From: Helianthus annuus
Taxonomy: Eukaryota; Streptophyta; Magnoliopsida; Asterales; Asteraceae
DNA: 64,000 bases
NCBI RefSeq assembly: GCF_002127325.2
Contig: NC_035443.2
Location: 117,058,646-117,122,645, forward strand
Direction: 5' to 3'
This document shows positions 31,080-42,662 of the stretch, in pieces. The stretch's first letter is position 1. Every line of letters begins with the position of its first letter. The translations under genes and the position numbers were made by a program. The notes under the pieces are model-generated. The model had not been told where the DNA came from, searched no databases, and worked only from the letters and a program-made list of their open reading frames with translations.

Positions 31080-34000
31080 AGCTTGTGTTGTAACCATTTT
31101 CACTTGCTCACTTGGCACCCTTGTTCAAGACCTCTTGGAGCTTCTCTGGACATCACCAAGTTTTCTTAGGCTCCATAATCTTTCTTAGGACTCTTGTAAG
31201 TGTCCTTAAACCCCTCTAATTACTTTTAGCTTAGTTAATTAGCTAAAAGTCAAACCATCATAATTAAGGTTTTGACTTCGTGATTACTTATAATGTGCTC
31301 TGTCAAATCACGAATTAAAGATACCTTTAAGTAGGTAATTATGTGGGTAACAAACCCTTAAAAGGGTATTTCCAGATTCCCACTTTAAGCATGTCAATTG
31401 TCGGGTCAAAGCTAACTATAAAAAGTCAACAGAACGCTTAACTTCAAATTAACTTATAATTAGCAATGTAGGTTACATGCAATCTGTTTGATCATTAAAA
31501 TAACTTGGTAATTAGTGTAAGAACATGTTCCAACATGTTCAACTCGACAATTTTCAGTTTAGGCTCGGTTTGGAACCGAAAGTCGCAAAGTTTGACTTCT
31601 GCTTTGACTTTCAGTTCTGGCCCGTTTAAGCCAAGATTAGGATTGCCTTAGAGCTTCTCTTGAACCTATTTACATATTAGTATAACTCTCTGAGTTTATA
31701 CAACCCGGTTCATTAGATATCCTATTCACATGCATGTTTCCGTTAATTGCTTATATGTTGACCATTATGCCCATTTGACCTTAAAACGTGATTTTTGAAA
31801 ATGTAAAAGGATAGGCACCTTAGTTGCTGATTTATAAATTTGCACCCAAAATTTGAAGTCAGTTTGAGGCCTAGATTAAGAGTTATGCTCAATAGCGTAA
31901 TTAAGAGCTTCTTTACTAATTAAATGGCGTAAATTACGTATAGCCTATTAAAACCCAAATTTTTATACCAAACTTTTTACCCACTGTTATAAAATAATAT
32001 TTTGGGATTTTTGGTGATTTTTATTTATTTTTAGGCTGCGCATAACTTAGTGTTCTAAGATTAATTCGGTTTATGCCGGTTTTACCCTTTTTAGCCATAA
32101 AATGAGTTTTACAAAACCTTTTGACCTCAAACCAATTTCTACAGATTTGTTATTATAAATAAATTAATTTGAGCCTTCTGGAATATTAAAAATATCAGCT
32201 TTTTACAGAAAACCCGGAAATGGCTCCAAATCGCCTTTTCAGGCATTTTTAACATATAAGTGTGCACTAGGACCTTATATAGCATAAGGGTTTGAACCTA
32301 CTGATATAATTAGTATACTTTTATATTTTTAAACAGTAGGCAAATGTTTTGAACTCAGAATTCCAGAATTAACCTTTTAGGCACTTGTGAAATTACCAAA
32401 ATGCCCCTACGGTGCATAGTAAGGTTAAAGCCAATAAATTTCGCATAAATTTTGATACCCTACTGTTATAACTTAGTAAATTAAATATATTTACTAATGT
32501 AATCAGACCTGTAACTCAGGTTATTAATTTAACTCTTTTACACCTTATAAAATGACCAAAACGCCCTTATGAGGCATAGTTTTGGTTTAAAAATCATTTG
32601 GGGCATAATGGAAGGTATCATTCTGATATCACAACATATTTTAAGTATATTAACTTCAGAAACTTGTATTTGACTCCTATGGTTACTCGTTACGCATTAT
32701 ACGCGTTCGGATCGGCTTATGTGGCTAATTTGGCGATTTTAGCCGAAACGGGTCAAACCATATCTTTTTGGTCTCAAAATCCAGAATGTGATTATGTTAC
32801 CCATATAAAACAAGTGTGCAAACTTGTTGAGGCAAAAACCACATTCTAAAACGGTCTTCGCCTTATTGTGCGTTTAAAACCGTAATCTTTATATAAGACT
32901 AACCGGTCTAAGCTTAAGACCCGTTAGGATTCTAATAGGTTATTAAAACCTTAATTTCCAGATCTAGGTGACCAGTAAAAGCTACTTGCACTCGTTATAT
33001 TTGGTTTATACTTGCTCAGGTAAATACGTTTAACTTATTTTCCCTATACGGGCTTGGGGTACGGTATATAAAATACCGCTTGGTCGGGAAATTGACCATA
33101 ACCGGTCTTGGTTATGTGCAGTGAAATGAACCCGTTTGAAAATGCTGTTTTGTTTGTTTAACGCCTTTGGGGGCTTAATGACCATGTCCCGGATATCCTT
33201 GGCATCATTCAAAGAATGGCCACGACCTTAGTACTCGGGTGTAGGCGTACACCCGTAGCGCTGTATAACATGTATAATCGTCAGTACAAGAGAAGTCTCG
33301 CGGCGGAATTATATTAAGTGGTGTGTCTATTAATCCTTAACCCGGAACGAACCCGGGCTACTGAACGCAGAATGAACATGTAATTCTTTTACAAGATTAT
33401 TAAGCAAAATAATTATCCCAAGTTATAAAAAGTTTTATGCCACGTGCATTTAAATCAATTTTAACCCTTTTCAAAATGAGTCAGTTAAATTGTATTTACC
33501 AGTGTAAACTGACGTATTTTCCAAAAAAGACTAAGTGCAGGTACTAAGCGTAATAGGCTGGTCACTCCTTAAGCATCCATAGAAGTCTCGCAAGCTTAGG
33601 ATGCACAAAGTCTGTTGAAATGAAGTTTCCTGTTTATCTGATTCTGCCTGTGGATGTTATTTCGACATTATGTGATACTTGGATATTACAATAAATTTTA
33701 AGTTGAAATAAATCTATCTTTGCTTCCGCTGTGCATTATAATTTGTGTTGTTTGACTCTGACGATATCAACTACGTCACTATAATCCCCCACCGGGCCCA
33801 CCGGTGACACGTGGAAATTAGGGGTGTGACAATTTGCAAATCTGAGAGTTGACCACAGCCCGTGTCTAGGAGACACGGCCCCGTGTCCCTTGTCATCTTC
33901 TGTTTGTCTTTATCTTCGGGGAATCTTGAGTGGGGCACGGCCCCATGCCCGGCAGGCACGATCCCGTGCTTGGGTTCTGGTTTGTTGTTTTTGTTCTTGG

Positions 34001-37000
34001 TGTAAGACCCTTAGTCCATTTATACGATTTTTATAAAGTTTTCGACTATAATTATTTAAATATGCTTACACATACATTACAAAGTATGCATTTCTTAAAA
34101 ACTTTTTAAGAAATAACACAATTTAACATTTCATAAGTATTCGCCGTTTAAAAATGTGACGACGAATCATTCGCGGAAGCTTGAATCTTGAGTGTGTTCG
34201 GTTCTTTATCGAGCTTGATCGTCCACTGGTACCTCATATTAAACCTACATTTCATAAAACATGAAATGAGTTAGTTATAGGGCGTTTAAAACGTGTTTAA
34301 ACGAAATCGCAAGATAAAACAGTTGAACATCAGCACTTTGGCCAGATATAGCAGCCCTCGCGGGTCGCGACTTCTTTAAGTAGATCCTTCGCGGGGTGCG
34401 ACAGTGGTCGCGTCGTGCGACGCCATGACCACTTCACCGTCGTGTGCCGCGAGGACGTGTTTTCGACAGAATGTTGATTTCTTGCAGCTGCATATTTCCA
34501 GCCAACTTTAATTTTACAAAAACGAGCATAACTTGCTCTTTTTTTTATCTGATTTACGTCACATTTCTTTCTACGTGATCGTAAATTTATTCTCCATCAC
34601 ATGGAGTTAAAATCCGACATCCGGATTATCAAAAATTTAGACTTTTAAGCCGTCGGCTTAAAATATAATTACCAAATTTTGACCCGTTCATGATTTTATC
34701 AAACTAAAATTAGTTTGTTGCATACAAACTATCATGAACCTCATTTTATATCAGTTTCTATTATTCAAGGTCCAAACCACGAGTTTCTTACGTGTTCTAA
34801 ACCTGTTTTCGCTCATATGCTTATTTTGACCCGTTAAGGGATTTTAAGCATATTTTTGACCCGAATCGCTTTCATTTGTTTCTAGCATTTTATTACCACA
34901 TTTCTCATCAATTAATCTTCCTCCACAACTATATTTGTGGCGGATTTAATGTGGTGCTTTATGTATCCCAAGTTTTTACACCTCGGATTGTCATTTTACA
35001 GCAATGACTCATATAGAGTCATTTGACCATAAATTTACACCTTTCGCTTTTTATACTTATTCTAAGTATTTATTTAATCATAAAACTCGTTTCTAAACAA
35101 CCTTTAAGGGTCATTTGCTCAATTTAGCTTACAAGGGAGTTTTGGTCAATTTTAGTCCTTCTTTTACGACGAAGGACTTTTAAGTACTTGTTTGACCAAA
35201 AATCTGACTTTTCACTATAATCTTGTTTAGAAACCATTACGTTTCTAAAAACACTATGATTATAATTTAAATTATTTGGTTTACCTAAAAGATAACCAAA
35301 TATTAATTTTCACCTTGTCTAACTCTTATAGAACCTCAAATTCTAAATGATGAGTTGAATCATTATACATACCTGATTCGGATCAATATATTGACCCGTT
35401 TTAATACTTTTCTTAATAATCACTAAGTAATAGCGATGCAAATATCCATTCGATATTTATTCCTGTAATCATACACTTGACAAAGTCATTAGTCGATATC
35501 GTCAAAGGGTGATATTTTCACCTCTTGACACGTTTAGTCTAAATGACCGTGAATCTTTACGAGATGATATTTATTACCATCTTATCTACATGAATCGCTC
35601 CGGTTTACACCGTATAGTCATTTTACTTATAAATCATTTATTGATTCTTTTGACCCCTTTATAACTTACGCTATAAAGTGTCTTTTACAAACTAACAGTA
35701 ATCGTCAACGAGTGATCGAATTACCGTTTTACCTTTATTATTTGTATTAGTTTACCTTATAAGGTAATTACTCAAAACTCGCTATCTAGTAGTCATTCAT
35801 GACTAACTAATCGTATTAGCTCTTTTTAACCATTACACATGGTTTATCTTCATTGTCTTTTGTTCCGACCCGTATCATGTCGCGTCGGAATATCATAATT
35901 CAAACAAGACTTTACATTATTCATAACCTATAAAATCAATAGGTATTAAATAAAGAGTGTAAGCTTTACTTACCTTGCATCCTAATTATGCTTTTTCCTT
36001 CTTTCTTGATTCGTTTGACCCGCTTCATTCCCAAGCTTCCACTTAGCTTGTCAAGCGTCAAACTATCATTGAAATTTGTAAGATGGTTAGATTTGTCATA
36101 ATCATTTACGACTATTCCATCCTACGATTCTTATGTCGAATTTATCGTTCGATCTTATCATTGGTCAATTATCCGGTAAGCATCATTCTTATGATACCGT
36201 TTTTTACCACTTTATTAACCAAATTCATGTAATCGAATTTCATCAATTTAACACAACTTTGATCATTTTTAACACATAATGATATCATACATCATTCAAC
36301 ATGAATATATCATCGGTTTTTCATCTTATCATACTAAACTCACTACTTAGCAAGTATGATTTATATACTTAAACACCTAATTTGTTCAAGTATCATCTTA
36401 TTAATTTCAGATATGATGATTCTAATCATAATTATATCACCAATTTCATCATATGATTAAAACCCACTTATCCTAGTGTGGTAAATCATCTAATCATTCA
36501 ATTCATGGCAATAATGTATAATTTTCACTTAGGGTTTTGTTTCTAAGCAACTATACATCATAATTCAGCCATATCTTCAATAATTTATCCATAATTTGCA
36601 GATTATGAGATTTATCAAATTTCACAACTTCAAGAATCATCAAATTTTTACATACCTTATGATCCCCTAGCTTGTGTGATCATTAATTCACGTTCAATTG
36701 TGAATTTGAGCTTCATTTAAGCTTCTAATTTGATGATTTTATTAGAAGTTAGGGTTTTGTCTCATGGGGGAGTTCTTCTGGTCGAACCAGGAGTCCAGAA
36801 CACACACTATGGGTCCGTTTGGTATGGGGTAATGGAATGGATGAGGGAATGGAATTGACGAGGTAATGGAATGTACAACGGAATGAAATGAATCATTCCA
36901 TTCCATTGTGATGTTTGGTTACTCATATGTGAATAGAATGAATCATTACTTTTTACAAGTTGATAAACAAAAAAAGACGAATCAACGAAGCACAATTGTA

Positions 37001-37763
37001 TTAAAAATGGCAAAAGTATAATTGTGGTAATAATAATAATAATAATAATAATGGTAAAAAAAATAATAATAAAATTTTTGATATACATTAATATTAGTAT
37101 TAATATTAATATTGATAATATAAATATAAATATAAATATAAATATAAATATAAATATAAATATAAATAATAACAACAATATATTTTTCCATTCCTTGAAG
37201 GAATGAAAAAAAAAACACCCCCTTAGCAAGGAATGAAAATTGTTATATTTGGAAGGAGTTACATTCCTTTGGAATTCTCAATTCCATTACCACATGGTAA
37301 CCAAACATGTTTATTTCCATTCCATCAGAATGATCCATTCCATTCCACCTTCTATTCCTTCATACCAAACGCTACCTATGTGTGTTTTATTTTTGTTAAT
37401 TTCATTTTATAATAAAACTTTCAAGTTTATCCACTTTGGCCCCTCTTGTTTGGTTAGTTTATTAAATAGGCCATGACCCACTTAATTTCTAACAATATTC
37501 TCACTTATTAACTAGGTTAAACATTCCTAGTTAGCTTAATGGGTTTGGGGAATTTACGACTCAGTTTATTTTAAGTCCCGTTAACTCGGGCCTTTTTATA
37601 AACTTTATTTCTTCAAAAGCTTTCGTTCAGTTTTTATTAAATATTAGGCTTATTTATTTAAAAATCCTAGTATTCACCGGGTTACTTTTACCACTAACGG
37701 TAATTTACCCGTCTTCTAATATTAATGTGGTTTGATTATCAAACCCGTTTTCGGGGTGTTACA
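34001..37763 (-). repeat. Solo LTR, 3.76 kb, TSD cttgg, carrying a Tourist-like MITE
   Basis: Plus-strand ends TGTAAGACCC...GGGGTGTTACA; exact TSD cttgg at 33996-34000 and 37764-37768 within the relic LTR. Minus orientation is likely because most LTRs here start TGTAACACCCC. A GC-rich block of CGCGGG/GTGCGAC words lies at 34352-34455. A MITE sits at 36811-37376. Otherwise AT-rich and non-coding. Confidence 0.87.
36811..37376. mobile_element. Tourist/Harbinger-like MITE, 566 bp
   Basis: Termini GGGTCCGTTTGGTATG and, in reverse complement, GGTAGCGTTTGGTATG; 3-bp TSD tat (36808-36810, 37377-37379). The middle holds AAT and ATAAAT microsatellites (about 37029-37170), which create long meaningless Ile/Phe or Asn/Ile ORFs. 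Confidence 0.78.
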
Positions 37764-37985
37764 CTTGGGGTGAAGTTCGGAGGGTCAGTATAGTGTATCA
37801 ACTTCCCTTCTTTCGTATTTATGCTGGTTTTCGCCGTTAATTTGTTCCTTTTGTTTGTTTAAGCTCTTTTAATCCTGAAAATCAAAAGTAAACAAAGAAA
37901 CACATTTTTTCCAACATTAGTACTAAAAAGGGTTGTTTTTATATCTTATTTGATACAATTTATATGTTGCATTTTGCGCATATCA

Positions 37986-39222
37986 GATACATTTAGCATC
38001 TGATATCATTATTGTTAACAAGGTTGTAAATAAACCTACCTTTGGTGTTTTGATGAAAACTTTTTATGATTTAATAAACATGGCTCTTCATATGGAAATT
38101 CTAGACTTTCTTTGTATACTTCTGACCATATAGGTTATAAAACTATTGTTGAATGGAATAAAATTTTAGAAACCCGGAATGAATTGTGGTTCGTAATAGA
38201 TATCATATTTGAATCTGATGTGATTTGGGACACTCGCCACAATACGCGGGCATTCCCACTAGTAATTAATAATACAAATTATATAACTTACAATGTCCAT
38301 TGAAATATTGAATCACATTCAATTTCTTGGCTGCTTTGCTGCTTCATTCATCAATTGATGGCTGCTAGTTGACGAGGTACATTCACGTATACTAAATCAA
38401 AAGACAACAAACATGTCATAGACAATTGGATTCTAAACAATACAATGATCATTGATCTATATATTCACGCAATGATCATCTTTTCAACATATTTTATTCG
38501 AAGTCATTTTATTGTTGTTTAAACTTAGATGGTTCGAAACACAACTATTGCGAATATTAAAGTTTGGGATACTTTTGTTAAGTACTTATTTATTTTTGGT
38601 GAATTATTCGTAAATGCATGATTTATTTTAGAATGAATATATAACGTTCCTTTGTGTTCACTTATGTTCAAGAACATTTGTTTGTGTTCATTTGCATTTG
38701 TTTACGTTTGGTAAGTTTTCATCAATAGTTCACGAACATGTTCGTTTTCTTAATGAACGAACACAAACAAGAAATCCCGTTCAATAAGTGTCCGTGAACC
38801 ATTCATGAACGTATTTACAAACTCACGCTCATAGTCTCCATTAAACATGTTACCAATAATCTACTTACAACCCAACAACCCACTTGTAACTCGTCAACAT
38901 ATAAGACTCGTTTAAAAAATGGGTTAACAGGGTTGTGTTCGAATTGACCCGAAGTTTATGTGTGTGAGTTAAGACTGAGATCTTTGACATGAATAACAAT
39001 ATAAGTCGGGTTCGGGTTACACATTGCAACCCGTAGCTCTTCAACTCACTAACCCGAGACGATTACAACCCTAAATTTATATACCTAATATGTTTTGTAT
39101 GAATAAAAATTTTAAACAATTGTCATTTTTCTTCGTTATCCTCACCGAACCACATAAACACTATCACCCCTGCAAACTTTATCATCATCTTCTTCTTCTT
39201 CCTCCATCACCCCAACACAAAA
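37986..39222. other. Intergenic region upstream of PHR2
   Basis: AT-rich, no gene seen. 38640-38860 has inverted aatgaacgaacacaaac/gtttgtgttcattt words typical of a degenerate foldback MITE, and 38870-39070 has gggttaacagggttgtgttcg-like words also seen in PHR2 intron 1 (40190-40470), suggesting a second degenerate MITE family. The last ~60 bases before the PHR2 ATG are C/T-rich (cttcttcttcttcc), a plausible 5' UTR. Confidence 0.45.
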
Positions 39223-41176
39223 ATGGAAGCCAACCCACAAGAAACCCCTGACCCCCAATCAGAAGACCAATCCCAGCCTCAACACCCCCTCTCCACCACC
39301 CCCTTCACCTCCCTCACACTCTCCCTCCCCACCCACTTCATCTCCCCACCCCAACTCCCCTTTAAACCCCCTAAACTCATCAAAATCCCCAACCAAACAT
39401 CCTCCCTCTCTCTCATCACCCTCTCTCTCTCCTCCGCCCCCACCAAACCCTCCTTCAAATCCACCATCTCCTCAAACCCACTCCAAACCCCTTTATCCCT
39501 CAACCCCAGGCGCCCCTCCGAGCCCTCCAACCTCGCGGGCGCCCGCAGAACCTCCATAGTGTGGTTCCGCAACGATTTACGGGTCCACGACAACGAGTCC
39601 CTCTCCTCGGCCAACACCGAGTCCAGCTCGGTGTTGCCGGTCTACATTTTCGACCCGCGGGACTACGGTAAGTCCTCGTCCGGGTTCGATAAAACGGGCC
39701 CTTACCGGGCCTCGTTTTTACTAGAATCAGTTTCCACTTTGAGGCAGAGTCTTCAGGCTAGAGGGTCTGATCTTATTGTTAGGATTGGGAGACCGGAAAC
39801 GGTTATAGCTGAATTGGTTAAGGTGGTTGGGGCCGAGGCGGTGTACACGCATCGGGAGGTGTCGTTCGATGAGGTTAAGGGGGAAGGGAAGGTTGAAATG
39901 AAGTTGAAAGATGAAGGGGTTGAGGTTAAGTATTTTTGGGGGAGTACATTGTATCATATTGATGATTTGCCGTTTAAGTTGGAAGATATGCCAACGAATT
40001 ATGGTGGGTTTAGGGAGAAGGTTAAGGGGTTGAAGATTAGGAAGACGATTGAGGCGCTTGATCGGTTGAGAGGGTTGCCCGCGGGTGGGGATGTGGAGCC
40101 TGGTGAGATTCCGACTTTGGTTGATTTGGGTTTGAATCCTACTGCTACAATGAACCAGGTATGATTTGGAGTTTTTATAGTTTATAGCTGCGGGTGTGAA
40201 TTTATGGGACGGCACTAACTTAACATGAAATTTATGGGTTCGGGTTTAATATAACCGGTTTGAGTATTTTTGGTTGCAAAATAGTGATTTTAAAGTAATA
40301 TTTAACTTGTGAAAAGTTAAATATTAAAAAAAATCAGGTTAAGCTCGTAGTGTTAGTGTCAACCCGCAAATGTTTGTGTCGTGTTCAGGTTTATATGTCT
40401 GACATGATTTTCGGGTTCGTGTAAGGTTGGACCAGCCAACCAGCGAACACAACCCGTTTAACACTCTTATATTGTAGGTGGTGAATTTTGAATAACGTTT
40501 GCAACGATTACATTTACTGTTGTTTCAGGCGAAAGCGAGTGCGAATGCTTCGCTTGTTGGAGGTGAGACTGAAGCATTGGAAAGGCTTAAAAGATTTGCT
40601 TCTGAATGCAAATCACAGCCTGCAAAAGACGGAAGTAACGATAGCAGCATGTATGGTGCCAAATTTTCGTGCAAGATCTCGCCATGGCTTGCAATGGGAT
40701 GCCTTTCTCCTCGCTCTATGTTCGATGAGTTGAAGAAGTCTGCATCCAGGTATGTTTGTTCGAATCTTTGTCTTTAAGAGTGCATTTTAAAAGTGATAAC
40801 TTAAAATAAAACGATCATAATCAGATAATGAATTAGCTGTAACAAAATGCGGTGCATGAGACATTGTTAAATGTAGAACAAAAGTTGTTTTATTTCTCGG
40901 GGTTTTTTATTGACTAAACGAGTAAAATGTAGAACGATTTCTGCTTCAACAAACGAGAAAGATGGTGATATGAACTGGTTGATGTATGAGCTCTTATGGA
41001 GGGATTTCTTCAGGCAAGTGAATATGATTCTTGTTTACGCGTATTACAACCATGATGTATATGTTTTAAGCTGTTAATTTGTCTCCAAATATTGCAGATT
41101 CATCACCAAGAAATACAGTTCCGCAAAACAGAATAATGCTGCTCCAGTGACAGCTTGCACGGGTGCAGCCGCGTGA
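39223..41176 (+). CDS. PHR2: PHR2-like photolyase/cryptochrome-family protein, 4 coding exons
   Basis: Coding exons: 39223-40158, 40529-40749, 40933-41013 and 41098-41176, giving 438 residues. The start ATG follows a CT-rich leader in AAAATGG context. Residues 1-105 are Pro/Ser/Thr-rich and low in conservation. From residue 111 the photolyase alpha/beta domain begins (SIVWFRNDLRVHDN) with YIFDPRDYGKSSSGFDKTGPYR and VKYFWGSTLYHIDDLPF. Exon 2 carries CKISPWLAMGCLSPRSMFDELKK, exons 3-4 NWLMYELLWRDFFR and FITKKYSS. The protein ends there, before the bulk of the FAD-binding helical domain; Arabidopsis PHR2 is similarly short, so this looks native. The introns after exons 1 and 2 are GT-AG; that after exon 3 has a GC donor. 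Repair activity is not assured without the missing part. Confidence 0.95.
41014..41097 (+). other. GC-AG intron 3 of PHR2
   Basis: Donor AG|GCAAGT at 41012-41019 (the consensus of GC donors) and acceptor TTGCAG at 41092-41097. No GT in register restores the conserved DFFRFITKKY segment. Confidence 0.88.
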
Positions 41177-41551
41177 GGATTTCATGTTTCTGAAACACGA
41201 AATGTTTTTTTGTTTCTTTAGATCATCCCGCCTTCCCTTGATATGTTATGTGAGGTGGGTTCTAAAAGAGCTTATATATTCTGTGTATCTGCTGCGTCAT
41301 ATAAACATTTGTTTGCGTATTATTGATGTGTTTCCATGATCAAAGTTGTGTTGATTCGCACAAGACCTTCATTAATGAGAAACTTAATTCGCCCTTGTAG
41401 CTTTTGATATTAGTGGGCTTTTACTAAGTACGTTTGTTTATTTGTTAGAGGTTTTCATATACTATCAACATGTTTCTTTTGTTTGAAGTTTAATCTATTA
41501 TTATGCGTGAGTTTTATTTGTCCGAGTATTTGCTTATTCGTTATTTTTTGA
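41177..41551 (+). other. PHR2 3' flank
   Basis: Likely 3' UTR and terminator region: T-rich with TTTGTTTC runs and AATGAG/AATAAG-like words, but no clear AATAAA. No ORF. Confidence 0.5.
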
Positions 41552-41850
41552 GGGGCTGTTTGGCAACATCTGAATGGTTAAGTGATGAACCAGTAAGAGG
41601 TCTGAACCAGTAAAAGGTCTGAACCATTAAGAGCCTATATAATATTTAACCGTTCAGAGGCAAATATCTGACCAATTCAGATTGGAGGTCTTAACCATTC
41701 AGACTCTGTATAAATCTTAACCATTCAAAGGCAAATGTCTGAACCATTCAGACATCTGATCGTGAAACAAACAGTCTGAACCATTAAGTGTTGAACCAGT
41801 AAGAGGTCTGAACCATTAAGAGGCTCATTAAGAGGTAAACAAACAGCCCC
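41552..41850. mobile_element. Tourist/Harbinger-like MITE, 299 bp
   Basis: Termini GGGGCTGTTTGG / CAAACAGCCCC, 3-bp TSD tga (41549-41551, 41851-41853). Internal (T/G)CTGAACCATTAAGAGG words in both orientations. Confidence 0.83.
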
Positions 41851-41892
41851 TGAGACATTAAAATGAGGAGGAAGATTTCTCTTTAAGAGTAA

Positions 41893-42117
41893 GGGGCTGT
41901 TTGGTAGCCTCTGAATGGTCATTAAGATGTTACCTCTTAATGAAACCATTAAGAATTTTACCAATGAGAAGGTAGAAGAATGTAACATGTGATGATTTAC
42001 CATTCAGATGTTACCTCTTAACCATTCAGACTTGAGGTTACCTCTTATTCATTCAAAGGTTTTAAACCATTAAGAGGTAGCATCTAAATCGTCATTAAGT
42101 GGCTACCAAACAACCCC
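41893..42117. mobile_element. Tourist/Harbinger-like MITE, 225 bp
   Basis: Same family as 41552-41850: termini GGGGCTGTTTGGTAGCC / GGCTACCAAACAACCCC, TSD taa (41890-41892, 42118-42120). Confidence 0.85.
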
Positions 42118-42390
42118 TAAACTTTCGTTTTGCTCCCTGTGGTTTGGTCACTTTAACGGTTTTGCCTCAAACCTTTAAAAATGGCCATTTTCCTCCAATA
42201 GTTTGCTATTATTTTTCCATTTTGCTCCCCGCCTCAAACTCCATCCAAATTGTCTGTTTTTCCATTTTGCTCCCTGCAGTAAGCAAAATGGAAAAACCAT
42301 AGCAAACTATTGGAGGAAAATGGTTATTTTTAAAGGTTTGGGGCAAAACCGTTAAAGTGACCAAACCACAGGGAGCAAAACGGAAGTTTA
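42118..42390. mobile_element. Foldback element with ~110-bp arms
   Basis: Left arm (about 42118-42228) and right arm (about 42282-42390) are inverted copies with few mismatches, both containing CGTTTTGCTCCCTGTGGTTT. Spacer about 55 bp. The arms are long, as in Mutator-like MITEs, but no TSD can be fixed because the left edge abuts the Tourist-like MITE. Confidence 0.75.
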
Positions 42391-42662
42391 CTCAAGATTT
42401 AAATAGTAAAAGCTTACAATGATAGTTTTTCACCCTAACAATATGGTTCATCGGTTTAACCTGAGTGATATAATCAGTCAGGACAGATATGAACACATAA
42501 TCAGGATTAAGTGCACTAAACTTCAATTAACCATGTTTAAAGACAAGGTAAGTAAAATCACGAAAAAAAGATGAAATAATATTCAGACATCATAATCTAA
42601 TTTGGTTTACAAGTGCAACAACATAGGAATATAGGATGTTCCGATGGCAATGACAACGCTTC

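Larger units (their letters stand above)
30171..33831 (+). repeat. Solo LTR, 3.66 kb, TSD atttg
   Basis: Begins TGTAACACCTCGG and ends GGGGTGTGACA. Exact TSD atttg at 30166-30170 and 33832-33836, both inside the relic LTR. Contains a TATAAAAGGA box (31071), an upstream cluster of TTACGGTCCGTAA-type words (30746-30896) and long AT-rich non-coding sequence. No gene; small ORFs have no recognisable product. Ty3/gypsy type inferred from ends and length. Confidence 0.88.
29186..37985 (-). repeat. Relic LTR (same family as 13673-15368), minus strand, split by two insertions
   Basis: Pieces 29186-30170, 33832-34000 and 37764-37985 are collinear with the solo LTR 13673-15368 in reverse. The right end reads on the minus strand TGATATGCGCAAAATGCAAC, matching the LTR start. 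Shared parts include the tandem CTACCCTCG/GGTCTGAGTCAG repeats (29215-29430), the CACC/CATC-rich leader (about 29860-29940), a TATA box (30002-29995) and CACGGGGCCGTG-type words (30035-30140, 33850-33975). Its 3' end is lost at 29186 beside another LTR. Confidence 0.83.

Noticed and set aside
36807..37229. 140- and 78-codon minus-strand ORFs rich in Ile/Phe
   Set aside because: They read through ATAAAT/AAT microsatellites inside a MITE; the repeated residues follow from the repeat, not from a gene.
38000..38640. Possible LINE endonuclease/RT remnant
   Set aside because: A few suggestive words (KHVIDNWILNN) but no conserved catalytic block and many stops; too weak to call.
39279..40215. Minus-strand ORFs of 112 and 162 codons over PHR2 exon 1
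   Set aside because: Shadows of the strongly biased PHR2 coding exon; the plus-strand gene is clear and spliced.
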